DNA from: Micromonospora zamorensis
GTDB taxonomy: Bacteria; Actinomycetota; Actinomycetes; Mycobacteriales; Micromonosporaceae
DNA length: 64,000 nucleotides
Direction: 5' to 3'
Assembly: GCF_900090275.1 (NCBI RefSeq)
Contig: NZ_LT607755.1
Location: 5,084,001 to 5,148,000, forward strand
Under the pieces are notes generated by a model. The model searched no databases, was not told where the DNA came from, and saw only the letters and a list, made by a program, of their open reading frames with translations. Made by a program: the position numbers and the translations under genes. Below, piece after piece: positions 1-8,486 of this stretch (the stretch's first letter is position 1; each line of letters starts with the position of its first letter).

Positions 1-1
1 C

Positions 2-1174
2 GTGCAGGAGGTGCCGACGCCGGAGCTGGCGCCGGGCGAGGCACTGATCGCGGTGATGGCCAGCGCGATCAACTACAACACCGTGTGGACCAGCATCTTC
101 GAGCCGGTGTCCACCTTCAAGTTCCTCCAGCGCTACGGCCGGCTCTCCGAGCTGACCCGCCGGCACGACCTGCCGTACCACGTGGTCGGCTCGGACGCGG
201 CCGGCGTGGTGCTGCGCACCGGCCCCGGGGTGACCCGGTGGGCACCCGGCGACGAGGTGGTCGCGCACTGCCTCTCCGTCGAGTTGGAGGACGCGGCCGG
301 GCACGACGACACCATGCTCGACCCGCAGCAGCGGATCTGGGGCTTCGAGACCAACTTCGGCGGGCTGGCCGAGATGGCGGTGGTCAAGGCCAACCAGCTG
401 ATGCCGAAGCCGCGACACCTGAGCTGGGAGGAGGCGGCCAGCCCGGGGCTGGTCAACTCCACCGCGTACCGGCAGCTCGTCTCGCACCACGGGGCCAACA
501 TGAAGCAGGGCGACGTGGTGCTGATCTGGGGCGCCTCCGGTGGCCTCGGCGGGTACGCCACCCAGATGGCGCTCAACGGCGGCGCGATCCCGGTCTGCGT
601 CGTCTCCTCGCCGGAGAAGGCCGAGCTGTGCCGCCGGATGGGCGCGGACCTGGTCATCGACCGGGCCGCAGAGGGCTTCCGGTTCTGGAAGGACGAGGAG
701 ACCCAGGACCCGGACGAGTGGAAGCGCCTGGGCGAGCGGATCCGCGAACTGACCGGCGGCGAGGACCCGGACATCGTCTTCGAGCACCCAGGTCGGGAGA
801 CCTTCGGCGCCAGCGTCTACGTGGCCCGGCGCGGTGGCACCATCGTCACCTGCGCGTCCACCAGCGGTTTCCAGCACCAGTACGACAACCGCTACCTGTG
901 GATGCACCTCAAGCGGATCGTCGGCAGCCACTTCGCCAACTACCACGAGGCGTGGCAGGCCAACCGCCTGGTCGCGCTGGGAAGGGTGCACCCGACGGTG
1001 TCCCGCACCTACCCGCTGGAACAGACCGGTCAGGCCGCGTACGAGGTGCACCGCAACGCCCACCAGGGCAAGGTCGGGGTGCGCTGCCTGGCACCGACCG
1101 ACGGCCTCGGCGTACGCGACGGGGAGTTGCGGGCCCAGCACGAGGACGCAATCAACCGGTTCCGGGGGCACTGA
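2..1174 (+). CDS. ccr: Crotonyl-CoA carboxylase/reductase, 3' part
   Basis: The enzyme reductively carboxylates crotonyl-CoA to ethylmalonyl-CoA with NADPH and CO2. This is the defining step of the ethylmalonyl-CoA pathway and a source of ethylmalonyl extender units. The 390 residues seen form a medium-chain reductase: NYNTVWTSIFEP near residue 24, the carboxylase signature WGFETNFGG at residue 113 (in studied enzymes its Phe-Glu pair lines the CO2 pocket), and a Rossmann fold starting at WGASGGLGG near residue 176. The family is usually about 445 residues, so some 55 N-terminal residues lie left of the window and the GTG at position 2 is probably an internal Val codon. The C-terminus is complete. 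Partner enzymes are the mutase at 17928-19934 and the dehydrogenases at 10511-12301 and 24929-25777. Confidence 0.95.
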   Translation: MQEVPTPELAPGEALIAVMASAINYNTVWTSIFEPVSTFKFLQRYGRLSELTRRHDLPYHVVGSDAAGVVLRTGPGVTRWAPGDEVVAHCLSVELEDAAGHDDTMLDPQQRIWGFETNFGGLAEMAVVKANQLMPKPRHLSWEEAASPGLVNSTAYRQLVSHHGANMKQGDVVLIWGASGGLGGYATQMALNGGAIPVCVVSSPEKAELCRRMGADLVIDRAAEGFRFWKDEETQDPDEWKRLGERIRELTGGEDPDIVFEHPGRETFGASVYVARRGGTIVTCASTSGFQHQYDNRYLWMHLKRIVGSHFANYHEAWQANRLVALGRVHPTVSRTYPLEQTGQAAYEVHRNAHQGKVGVRCLAPTDGLGVRDGELRAQHEDAINRFRGH

Positions 1175-1234
1175 CCGGCGCACGGCCGGTTCTGGCGGGC
1201 ACTGACCGGCGCACGCCGGTTCGGGGCACTGACC
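1167..1234 (+). repeat. Tandem repeat of the ccr 3' end, stop codon included
   Basis: The string GGCACTGACCGGCGCAC at 1167-1183 contains the ccr stop codon TGA (1172-1174). It recurs exactly at 1198-1214, and its first ten bases recur at 1225-1234, giving periods of 31 and 27 bp. Together with the terminator at 1331-1362 this is the recognisable content of the 342-bp gap between ccr and the next gene, apart from that gene's promoter. Confidence 0.85.
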
Positions 1235-1330
1235 TGGACACCAGCCGGACGGATGAGCGGTGGATGGCCAATGCGGTGATCGGCCATTGTTCTTCCAACC
1301 CGATTAGCGTGCGGTTGCTCGGATCGAACA

Positions 1331-1362
1331 AAGGGCCTCGGGTAACCCCGGGGCCCTTTTCC
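1331..1362 (+). terminator. Rho-independent terminator after ccr
   Basis: GGGCCTCGGG and CCCGGGGCCC form a 10-bp stem with one G-T pair around a TAAC-type loop. The stem is preceded by AAA and followed by TTTT. It lies 157 bp after the ccr stop and before the next promoter. Confidence 0.8.
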
Positions 1363-1504
1363 GGATCACGCGGCATGGCGCCCGTCCCGCCCGGGACCTG
1401 CCAAGATCGCCGATTGGTCCGGCTCTGCCGATCGCGGAAGTTGACCATGTAAAGAGGGCACGAAAGCTCCGCACCGCTCTTGCGAAGCACCCTGGGGCGT
1501 CTGC

Positions 1505-1510
1505 CAGTAT
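1505..1510 (+). promoter_or_regulatory. Leaderless-type -10 hexamer CAGTAT
   Basis: CAGTAT ends exactly six bases before the ATG at 1517, so transcription would start at or next to the start codon. No ribosome binding site precedes that ATG. No -35 element is evident. Confidence 0.45.
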
Positions 1511-1516
1511 GTCCCA

Positions 1517-2779
1517 ATGCCCCAGCAGCAGTCCTCCCCTCTCGCGTTCTTCGATAACGCGAACTCGCAGCCAGATTTCACCGTAGGCCTACGCGGATAC
1601 AACACTCACCAGGTCGACGACTTCCTCGGCCGGATGACCGCCGCGCTGACCCAGTCCGAGCAGGCCCGTGCCGAGGCCGAGCAGCGGATGAACGACGCCC
1701 AGCGTCGGCTCCGCCAGGCCGAGCAGCGCATGAGCGCGCTGGAGCAGAAGCTCACCGACACGAACAAGCAGCTCGAAGAGAACAGCCGGCCCACCCTCTC
1801 GGGGCTCGGCACCCGGGTCGAGCAGATCCTCCGGCTCGCCGAGGAGCAGGCCAACGACCACCGCAACGAGGCCAAGCGCGAGTCGGAGGGCATCCTCTCC
1901 GCCGCCCGCCTCGAGGCTCGCGAGATCACCGACAAGGCACGTGCCGAGGCCGCGGCCATGAAGGCCAGCGCCGAGCGCGAGGCCGGCAACCTGCGTACGG
2001 CCGCCGAACGCGAGGCCGCCGAGGTCCGGGTGCAGGCCCGCCGCGAGGCCGACACGCTGCGCGCGGACGCCGACCGCGAGACCAAGCAGCTCCGCACCGT
2101 CACCGCGCACGAGGTGGCCGAGCTGAAGTCGACAGTCGAGCGGGAGGTGGCCACCCTCCGCGCCACCGCCGAGCGCGAGATCACCCAGCAGCGGGCCAAG
2201 GCCGCCCGCGAGGCTGAGGAGAAGCGCGCCGAGGCGACCAAGCTGCTGACCGACGCGCGGGACAAGCGCGACAAGGACCTTCAGGCCTTGGAGCTCCAGC
2301 TCGCCGAGCGGCGGGAGAAGGCCGAGCGCGAGGAGTCCGAGCGCCACGCCGCCCAGGTCGCGCAGACCCAGAAGCTGGTCAGCGAGGCCGAGCAGCGTGC
2401 CCGGGCCGCGCAGGAGCGTGCCAAGGAGATCGAGCAGCGCGCCGAGGCCCGGCGGGTCGAGTCGGAGCGCAACGCCGCCGAGACGGTCGACAAGGCCAAG
2501 GCGCACTCCGAGAAGACGCTCAACGAGGCCAAGGCCGAGTCGCAGCGCCTGCTCACCGAGGCCCGCACCGAGGCGGAGCTGACCACGCAGGCCGCCCGCC
2601 GCGAGGTCGACGACCTCACCCGGCAGAAGGACGCGGTCACGTCGCAGCTGGGCCAGATGCTCTCCGGGCTCGCCGGCATCGTTCCGGGCATGCCGGCCGC
2701 TGCCGCTCCCGCGGCCAAGCCGGAGGCCAAGAAGACCGAGGGCGGTCAGGACCGGGTCCCCGCGGAGTCCGCTGGCTGA
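1517..2779 (+). CDS. DivIVA-domain coiled-coil protein (FilP/Scy-type)
   Basis: This 420-residue protein is probably a cytoplasmic, filament-forming cytoskeletal protein of the apical growth machinery. Residues about 20-42 (FTVGLRGYNTHQVDDFLGRM) match the N-terminal membrane-curvature domain of DivIVA-like proteins. Residues about 50-370 are an almost unbroken coiled coil of Ala/Glu/Arg-rich repeats such as AEREAAEVRVQARREADTLR. The C-terminus is a short Ala/Pro tail. The next gene encodes a longer protein of the same build, an arrangement known for filP and scy in Streptomyces. The ATG at 1517 is chosen because the DivIVA motif starts soon after it and a -10-like hexamer lies six bases upstream. 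The exact orthology, FilP or another DivIVA paralogue, cannot be settled from sequence alone. Confidence 0.8.
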   Translation: MPQQQSSPLAFFDNANSQPDFTVGLRGYNTHQVDDFLGRMTAALTQSEQARAEAEQRMNDAQRRLRQAEQRMSALEQKLTDTNKQLEENSRPTLSGLGTRVEQILRLAEEQANDHRNEAKRESEGILSAARLEAREITDKARAEAAAMKASAEREAGNLRTAAEREAAEVRVQARREADTLRADADRETKQLRTVTAHEVAELKSTVEREVATLRATAEREITQQRAKAAREAEEKRAEATKLLTDARDKRDKDLQALELQLAERREKAEREESERHAAQVAQTQKLVSEAEQRARAAQERAKEIEQRAEARRVESERNAAETVDKAKAHSEKTLNEAKAESQRLLTEARTEAELTTQAARREVDDLTRQKDAVTSQLGQMLSGLAGIVPGMPAAAAPAAKPEAKKTEGGQDRVPAESAG

Positions 2780-2806
2780 CGCGAGGCCGTCAGGTCGGGG
2801 CATCGA

Positions 2807-2850
2807 ACGGCGCGAGGTGACACCGGGTAACCGGGTCCACCTCGCGCCGT
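2807..2850 (+). terminator. Hairpin between the two coiled-coil genes
   Basis: Thirteen bases at 2807-2819 (ACGGCGCGAGGTG) pair perfectly with 2838-2850 around an 18-nt loop that can itself pair (ACCGGG/CCGGGT). The T-run after it is weak. It should separate the transcript of the first coiled-coil gene from the second. Confidence 0.65.
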
Positions 2851-2958
2851 ATGCGTTTCCCAGTTCGTGGAATCTCCCGCTCGCAACGGAGTGAAGTAGC
2901 TCGCACAAGGCCCGTCCGTATCGCCCCAGCAGGGCCCGTTGCGTGTGAGGATGGGGGC

Positions 2959-5085
2959 ATGTCGCACGGCGAGGAACTGTTCGCTCTCGGCGGGGACGTG
3001 ACGACGGAGCCCAGCTTCGAGTCCGCTCTGCGGGGGTACGAGAAGAAACAGGTCGACCGGTATGTCGCGCGTGCCGAGCACGAGATCGCGACCCTCGCCT
3101 CCGAACGGGAACAGGCGTACACACAGATCCACAAGCTCGCCGGCCAGGTCGAGGTGCTGCAACGCGACCTGACTCAGGTGCGCAAGCAGATGAACGTGGT
3201 GGACCGCGCCTCGTTCCGGCACCTCGGTCCGCGGGTCGAGTCGATCCTCACTCTCGCGGAGGAGCAGGCCGAGCAGATCCTGGCCGATGCGAACGGGGAG
3301 ATCGAGGCCCGCCGCAACGCCGCTGAGCACATCATCGAAGAGGCCCGCGAGCAGGCATCGCGGGCTCTGAAGGACTTCGAGATCGCCCTCGCCGCGCGCC
3401 GCGCGGAGGAGGAGCGGCACAGCACCGCCAAGCGGGCCGAGGCGGACGCGACCCTGCGGGCTGCCAAGGACGAGTCGGCACAGCTGCGTAAGGCGGCGCA
3501 GGACGCGCTGGCGAAGGCCCAGCAGGAGGCCACCCAGCTACGCGACTCCGCCAAGGAGATCCACACCCGGGCCCAGCAGGAGTCGACCAAGCTGCGCGAG
3601 GCGGCTCGCGAGGCGCTGGCCAATGCCCGGCAGGAGGCCAGCGACCTGCGCGAGGCGGCCAAGGAGGTGCACGCGAAGGCCCTCCAGGAGGCCAAGCGGC
3701 TCACCGACGCCGCCACCGAGGCCGGCCGGGCCACCCACGCCAAGGTGCAGCAGGAGGCCAAGCAGATCATCGACGACGCGTCGATGGCTGGCCGCGCCAC
3801 CCGCGCCAAGGCCCAGCAGGAGGCGGAGCGGCTGACCACGCAGGCCTCCGAGTCGGCCAAGCGCAACCGCGCCGAGACTGAGGCGTACGTGCAGCGGATG
3901 CGCGCCGAGACCGAGGAGTACGTCAAGCACGCCCGGGCGCAGACCCAGCAGGAGCTGGGCGCGTGGCGGGCCGGGGTGGAGCAGGAGGTCAACTCCCGGC
4001 GGGAGGCGGCCGACCGGGAGCTGGCGCAGCGGCGGGCCACGGCCGAGCAGGAGTACGCCAAGCGCCGCGACGAGCTGGAAAAGCAGCACAAGTCCCGCCA
4101 GCAGGAGCTGGAGACCGGGTTCACCAGCCGTCAGCAGGAGATGGAGACGGCTTTCACCGCTCGCCGCGACGAGCTCGAAGCCGATTACTCCGGCCGCAAA
4201 GACGAGCTGGAGACCGAATACACGGCCCGCAAGAACGAGATCGAGCAGGGCGCGGCCGGGATCCGGCAGGCGGCCGAGCAGGCCGCGGCGGCGCTGCGCC
4301 AACGGTCCGAGGCGGAGGCCGCCGAGCTGCTGCGCCGGGCCGAGACCGAGGCCGGCGACAAGCGCCGCAAGGCCGACGAGCATGTCGCGGCCTCCCGCCG
4401 GCAGTTCGAGGAGTACGCGGCCACCACCCAGCAGCACCTGGCCACCACGCAGCAGCACCTGGCGGCCACCCAGCAGGAGTCGGCGGCGGGCCGGCAGCAG
4501 CTCGCCCAGGTGATGCTGGAGATCGCCCAGGCCCAGCAGCAGCTCGCTGACCTTCGCCAGGAGACGTGGAAGTCCCGGCAGGAGTCCGACGAGCTCCAGC
4601 GGCAGATGGCCGAGCTGCGGTTGCAGAGCGTCGCGGGGCCGATCGACGGCCCGACCGCGCCGGCCGCCGGTGACGGTGCGAGCCGGAGCGCGGCCGACGA
4701 CGGGGATGACGGCGCGACCGTGTCCGGCGCGGCGACCGTCCCTGACGTGGCGACCGTCGATGCGGGCACGCCGGCCGGGTCGGGTGCGGCTACCGGCCTC
4801 AAGACCGAGCCCGCCGACACCCGGCAGCCGGTGAACGCCGGGGCCGAGGGCGCCGGGCAGTCCACGACCCGACCGGTGGCCGAGCCGGTGACCACCGTCG
4901 ACGGAGGCGCGGCCAGCGCCGGGGTGGACGGGGAGCCCACCGTGGCCGCCGTTCCGGGCGAGGGTGGCCGAGGCGCCAAGCCGACCAAGATCACCAGCAC
5001 CGGTGAGAACGGCAAGCGGCCCAGCAAGCCGACCACCGACGAGCGCAGCGCCAAGCCCAGCAAGGTCACCATCGAGAAGGACTGA
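2959..5085 (+). CDS. Long DivIVA-domain coiled-coil protein, Scy-like
   Basis: This 708-residue protein is probably the scaffold partner of the preceding gene product at hyphal poles. In Streptomyces, Scy gathers FilP and DivIVA into the tip organising centre; that role is inferred here. The sequence shows a DivIVA-type segment (FESALRGYEKKQVDRYVARAEHEI, residues about 18-42). A coiled coil follows at about 45-590 with regular units such as AQQEATQLRDSAKEI and KVQQEAKQIIDDASMAG, typical of long-period Scy/FilP repeats. A 110-residue Ala/Gly/Thr-rich linker and a basic tail with repeated KPTKIT/KPSKVT motifs end the protein. The reading frame is open from 2851, but the ATG at 2959 starts the conserved part, and the frame upstream of it runs through the hairpin region. 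Confidence 0.78.
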   Translation: MSHGEELFALGGDVTTEPSFESALRGYEKKQVDRYVARAEHEIATLASEREQAYTQIHKLAGQVEVLQRDLTQVRKQMNVVDRASFRHLGPRVESILTLAEEQAEQILADANGEIEARRNAAEHIIEEAREQASRALKDFEIALAARRAEEERHSTAKRAEADATLRAAKDESAQLRKAAQDALAKAQQEATQLRDSAKEIHTRAQQESTKLREAAREALANARQEASDLREAAKEVHAKALQEAKRLTDAATEAGRATHAKVQQEAKQIIDDASMAGRATRAKAQQEAERLTTQASESAKRNRAETEAYVQRMRAETEEYVKHARAQTQQELGAWRAGVEQEVNSRREAADRELAQRRATAEQEYAKRRDELEKQHKSRQQELETGFTSRQQEMETAFTARRDELEADYSGRKDELETEYTARKNEIEQGAAGIRQAAEQAAAALRQRSEAEAAELLRRAETEAGDKRRKADEHVAASRRQFEEYAATTQQHLATTQQHLAATQQESAAGRQQLAQVMLEIAQAQQQLADLRQETWKSRQESDELQRQMAELRLQSVAGPIDGPTAPAAGDGASRSAADDGDDGATVSGAATVPDVATVDAGTPAGSGAATGLKTEPADTRQPVNAGAEGAGQSTTRPVAEPVTTVDGGAASAGVDGEPTVAAVPGEGGRGAKPTKITSTGENGKRPSKPTTDERSAKPSKVTIEKD

Positions 5086-5123
5086 CGGCCGGCGTCGCCA
5101 GCCGCATAACCAACCGAGCATCG

Positions 5124-5172
5124 AGATCTTGGACAGTTTCCGTTACCCGTTGACGGAAACTGTCCGAGATCT
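5124..5172. repeat. Palindromic element, left copy
   Basis: A 22-bp stem (5124-5145 with 5151-5172, two G-T pairs) encloses a five-base loop. Its left arm contains TTGGACAGTTTCCGTTA. The whole 22-base left arm recurs identically at 6184-6205. The element overlaps the stop codon of the minus-strand gene at 5171-6160 and follows the Scy-like gene by 38 bp, so it could act as a terminator for both strands. Confidence 0.85.
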
Positions 5173-6160
5173 ATTTGTGCGTCGGACGGCGCTGGGATTG
5201 GGTGGGGCTCCAGCCGGCTGCGACGAGGGCCCGCCGGACGGTGTCGGCGACCTCGTCGGGGCGGGCGCGGACCAGCCAGGCCGGAAAGCGCAGGATCCGG
5301 TCGCCGCTGGTCCAGACCTCGTTCTGCCGACGCATGTCGTCCGCCCACTGCCGGGCGTCCATGTGGTGCGCGCCGTCGATCTCGACCTGCACCCGCCACT
5401 GTCGCCAGTACGCGTCCAGCCAGCGGTTGCGGCCCGCCGCGTCGACCCGATGTTCCTGAAGATCAGGGACGGGCAGCCGATGCCGGCGACAGAGGCGCAG
5501 GAAGTCGATCTCGGAGAGCGCCTGCGCGCCGCCGGCGATGTCATCGACGGTCTGTTGGATCAGGTGCCGGCGCGGTGCTCGGGGGAGGACGTCGAGCACC
5601 GCCTGCAACTCCTCGGGCAGCACCCGCCGCTGCTGACAACCGGCCGCCAGCACTCCCTGCGCCTCGTCCACACCGACGGACCATCCCGCCGCGTCGACGA
5701 GTGCTCTGGCCGTCGTGGTGCGTGGTGGACGGGCGAGTTGCCGATGCGAGTCCGGCAGCACCGACGTGCGATGCACCAGCACTGCGGGCATGTCGATCGG
5801 GAGGCGACGCAGCGAGGTCCGCGCAGCACGGCGGACGGCCGGCACCAGCACGTGCAGTGGCTCGCGGCGCAGCCCTCGTACCCCGGCTTCGGTGGCGGCG
5901 GTCACCCCCGCCAGCATCGCACCCGGTCCAGCTGCCAGCACCGCGACCCAGAGCTGTTGGTCGCGGTTCAGGCGACCGTTACCGGTCAGCAGGACGCCGC
6001 GGCAGATCGACCGCCACCGGCCGGAGCGGATTCGCCCGCGCACCGTCCCCTCGCTTAGCAGGCCGGACACCTGCGCGGTGGTCAGCACGCCCGCCTGCTC
6101 GAAGGCGAGCCAGTCGAGTGCGTCAGCGTCGTCGGCGGGCAGCATCCGAACAGCTTTCAC
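5171..6160 (-). CDS. AbiEi-like N-terminus fused to DUF559 nuclease-like domain
   Basis: The function of this 329-residue protein is unknown. Residues about 12-55 (WLAFEQAGVLTTAQVSGLL through WRSICRGVLLTG) resemble the AbiEi antitoxin N-terminal winged helix. Residues about 215-320 are a DUF559-like domain of the Vsr/PD-(D/E)XK nuclease superfold, with the candidate metal-site segment WLDAYWRQWRVQVEIDG. Such fusions are common in actinobacteria as orphan genes without a recognisable toxin, and no AbiEii partner is present here. The GTG at 6160 gives the full frame; an ATG at 6145 is an alternative, and neither has a clear ribosome binding site. The gene is bracketed by two near-identical palindromes at 5124-5172 and 6184-6232, which suggests a transferable cassette or a shared terminator family. 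Confidence 0.75.
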   Translation of the reverse strand: MKAVRMLPADDADALDWLAFEQAGVLTTAQVSGLLSEGTVRGRIRSGRWRSICRGVLLTGNGRLNRDQQLWVAVLAAGPGAMLAGVTAATEAGVRGLRREPLHVLVPAVRRAARTSLRRLPIDMPAVLVHRTSVLPDSHRQLARPPRTTTARALVDAAGWSVGVDEAQGVLAAGCQQRRVLPEELQAVLDVLPRAPRRHLIQQTVDDIAGGAQALSEIDFLRLCRRHRLPVPDLQEHRVDAAGRNRWLDAYWRQWRVQVEIDGAHHMDARQWADDMRRQNEVWTSGDRILRFPAWLVRARPDEVADTVRRALVAAGWSPTQSQRRPTHK

Positions 6161-6183
6161 CGCCGGGAAGCCACCACACCACC

Positions 6184-6232
6184 AGATCTTGGACAGTTTC
6201 CGTTACGCGCTAACGGAAAGTGTCCAAGATTT
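6184..6232. repeat. Palindromic element, right copy
   Basis: A 22-bp stem (6184-6205 with 6211-6232, two mismatches) encloses the five-base loop CGCGC. The left arm is identical over 22 bases to that at 5124-5145. It lies 23 bp upstream of the DUF559 gene start, where a terminator for that gene is not expected. I see nothing else in 6233-6420. Confidence 0.85.
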
Positions 6233-6432
6233 GCGCGTCGGCGGGAGCTAGACGATGTCGGGTGGTGGGTCGAGGCACGGACGGCGGCTGGTCGGGCACC
6301 TGGAGCACCAGGTTGACGGCCTTGTGGTCGATAGCGACCATGAAGTCGCTACGCTGCTGACGCGCTGAGAGATGATCAGAAACAGCCGTCGCTGCCGCCG
6401 GTCGTCCGACGGCCTGAGCCGGGAGGTCCCTG

Positions 6433-7623
6433 GTGCCACAGCACGACCCGTCGGCTGACGATCCGGACGCGACGCCCGATCCCCCGTCGACCGAAACCGC
6501 ACCGGTCGACACACCACCGCCGGTGCCGGTCCCCGCTCCGGGAATCGACCCGGACGAACCGCCGGCCGTCCCGTCCGGAAAGTTCGGCACTCCGGGGCGC
6601 CCGCTGCGCCGCAGCAGCTTCCTGATCGGCTTCACCGGCGCGTTGGGCGTGCTGCTGGCGTACACCCTTTATCTGGGGATTCGAAATGCCGGCGGCATCC
6701 TGGTGCTGGTGGTGATCGCGCTCTTCCTGGCGGTCGGTCTCAACCCGGCGGTGGTCCGGCTACGCCGCTGGGGCGTGCCGCACGGCCTGGCGGTGGCGGG
6801 GGTCGCGTTGACTGTGGTGCTGCTGCTCTGCGGCGGCGTGGTCGCGCTGGTCCCGCCGATCGTCACCCAGTCGGGGCAGTTCATCGACCAGATCCCGAGC
6901 CTGCTCGACGAGTTGCGCCGCAATCCGACGGTCAACGACCTGGTGGAGCGGTACGACGTGGTGGAGCGGGTGCAGGGCGCCGCCAACGCGCAGACCATCG
7001 GGCGGGCCCTCGGCGGGGTGCTCGGCGGTGCTCAACTGATCTTCGGCACGGTGTTCCGGACGCTGACCGTGCTGGTGTTGACGATCTACTTCCTGGCCTA
7101 CTTCAACAAGCTGCGCTCGCTGGGCTACTCGCTGGTGCCCCGCTCTCGGCGGGAGCGGGTGCAGCTGATCGGCGACGAGATCCTTGCCAAGGTCGGCGCC
7201 TACATGGTCGGGGCGCTGAGCATCGCGGTGCTGGCCGGCGCGACCACCTTCGTGTTCGCGTTGATCGTCGGCCTGCCGTACCCGTTCGCGCTGGCCGTGG
7301 TGGTCGCGGTGACCGACCTCATCCCGCAGATCGGCGCCACCCTGGGCGCGGTGATCGTGAGCCTGGTCGGCTTCGCGTCCGACCTGCCCACCGGCATCGC
7401 CTGTGCGGTCTTCTTCCTCATCTACCAGCAGGTGGAGAACTACCTGATCTACCCGAAGGTGATGCGGCGCTCGGTGGAGGTCAACGAGGTGGCCGCCCTG
7501 CTCGCCGCACTGCTCGGGGTGGCGCTGCTGGGCGTGGTGGGCGCGTTGATCGCCATCCCCACGGTGGCCGCGCTGCAACTGATCCTGCGCGAGGTGGTGC
7601 TGCCCCGCCAGGAGCGGCGCTGA
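6433..7623 (+). CDS. AI-2E/PerM family membrane transporter
   Basis: This 396-residue integral membrane protein belongs to the AI-2E transporter (UPF0118/PerM) family, whose members export small molecules or exchange ions; the substrate here is unknown. About 55 Pro/Asp-rich cytoplasmic residues precede the first helices (SFLIGFTGALGVLLAYTLY and GILVLVVIALFLAVGLNP). A soluble loop follows, then the conserved C-terminal helices including PYPFALAVVVAVTDLIPQIG, the family hallmark. The GTG at 6433 has GGGAGG at 6421-6426, seven bases upstream. The gene converges with the hydrolase on the minus strand, and only four bases separate the stop codons. Confidence 0.85.
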   Translation: MPQHDPSADDPDATPDPPSTETAPVDTPPPVPVPAPGIDPDEPPAVPSGKFGTPGRPLRRSSFLIGFTGALGVLLAYTLYLGIRNAGGILVLVVIALFLAVGLNPAVVRLRRWGVPHGLAVAGVALTVVLLLCGGVVALVPPIVTQSGQFIDQIPSLLDELRRNPTVNDLVERYDVVERVQGAANAQTIGRALGGVLGGAQLIFGTVFRTLTVLVLTIYFLAYFNKLRSLGYSLVPRSRRERVQLIGDEILAKVGAYMVGALSIAVLAGATTFVFALIVGLPYPFALAVVVAVTDLIPQIGATLGAVIVSLVGFASDLPTGIACAVFFLIYQQVENYLIYPKVMRRSVEVNEVAALLAALLGVALLGVVGALIAIPTVAALQLILREVVLPRQERR

Positions 7624-7627
7624 GCCG

Positions 7628-8425
7628 TCAGTCGCCCGGCTGCGGCACGGGCGTGTCCGCGAACGAGGCCACCGTCCGGTCGGCGTACGCGCTGACGTCG
7701 CCGGCCTCCATCGGGCCGTCCCAGGTCGTCGGGAGCGGCACCTCGACGGCCGGGTTGACCCGCCGGACGATCTCGTCGAGCACCGTCTCCGCGTCGCCCA
7801 CCCAGAGGTGCTTGGCACCCGGGACGCCGACCACCTCGGCCTGCGGCACCGCCGCGAACCGCTCCCGCGCCTCGGCCGGGCGCAGGTAGTCGTCGAACTC
7901 CGGCACCAGCGCCGTCAAGGGTCGCCCCGAGGCGGCCCAGGTGGCCAGATCCTCCGGGGCCGAGAAGCGCAGCGGCGGAGAGAGCAGGATCGCACCGGCG
8001 ATCGCCGGGTCGCAGCCGTACTTCAACGCCAGGTCGGTGCCGAACGACCAGCCGACGAGCCAGATGTTGGGCAGCTCGGCGAACTCCGCGTACTCGATGG
8101 CGGCGGCAACGTCGTACCGCTCCCCCACCGCGCCGTCGAACGCACCCTCGCTGGTGCCGCGCATGCTGCTGGTGCCCCGGGTGTTGAACCGCAGCACGGC
8201 CAGGTCGGCCAGCGCGGGCAGCCGCCAGGCCGCCTTGCGGAACACGTGGCTGTCCATCATCCCGCCGTGCGTGGGCAGCGGGTGCAGGCAGACCAGGGTG
8301 GCCACCGGCGGCCGGTCGGCCGGTAGTGCCAACTCGCCGACCAGCCGCAGACCATCGGCGGTGTGCAGCTCGATGTCCTCCCGGCGGCGGGGCAGGATCG
8401 ACGACGCGCGGATCGCTGTGCTCAC
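7628..8425 (-). CDS. Alpha/beta hydrolase
   Basis: This is a 265-residue cytosolic alpha/beta-hydrolase. The strand LVCLHPLPTHGG carries the oxyanion-hole HP motif. The nucleophile elbow is GWSFG with Ser near residue 126, and the likely catalytic His is in GAKHLWVG. The closest family memory is short dienelactone-hydrolase-like proteins that act on small esters; the substrate is unknown. The frame is open ten codons further upstream. The GTG at 8425 is preferred because it begins the conserved STAIRASSILPRR region and CAGACT lies six bases before it. Confidence 0.75.
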   Translation of the reverse strand: MSTAIRASSILPRRREDIELHTADGLRLVGELALPADRPPVATLVCLHPLPTHGGMMDSHVFRKAAWRLPALADLAVLRFNTRGTSSMRGTSEGAFDGAVGERYDVAAAIEYAEFAELPNIWLVGWSFGTDLALKYGCDPAIAGAILLSPPLRFSAPEDLATWAASGRPLTALVPEFDDYLRPAEARERFAAVPQAEVVGVPGAKHLWVGDAETVLDEIVRRVNPAVEVPLPTTWDGPMEAGDVSAYADRTVASFADTPVPQPGD

Positions 8426-8431
8426 CGCCCA

Positions 8432-8437
8432 AGTCTG
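8432..8437 (-). promoter_or_regulatory. Leaderless-type -10 hexamer CAGACT
   Basis: On the minus strand CAGACT is followed by six bases and the GTG at 8425. There is no ribosome binding site. The fit supports 8425 as both transcription and translation start. Confidence 0.5.
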
Positions 8438-8486
8438 GCGCGAAGTCGCCGCCACCGCCCGCCCAGGCGGTAACAGGGTGATCCAG

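Noticed and set aside
1589..3124. Open frame of 511 codons on the minus strand
   Set aside because: It is antisense to the coiled-coil gene. The Leu/Gly-rich repeats are the complement of the Ala/Glu/Arg heptads.
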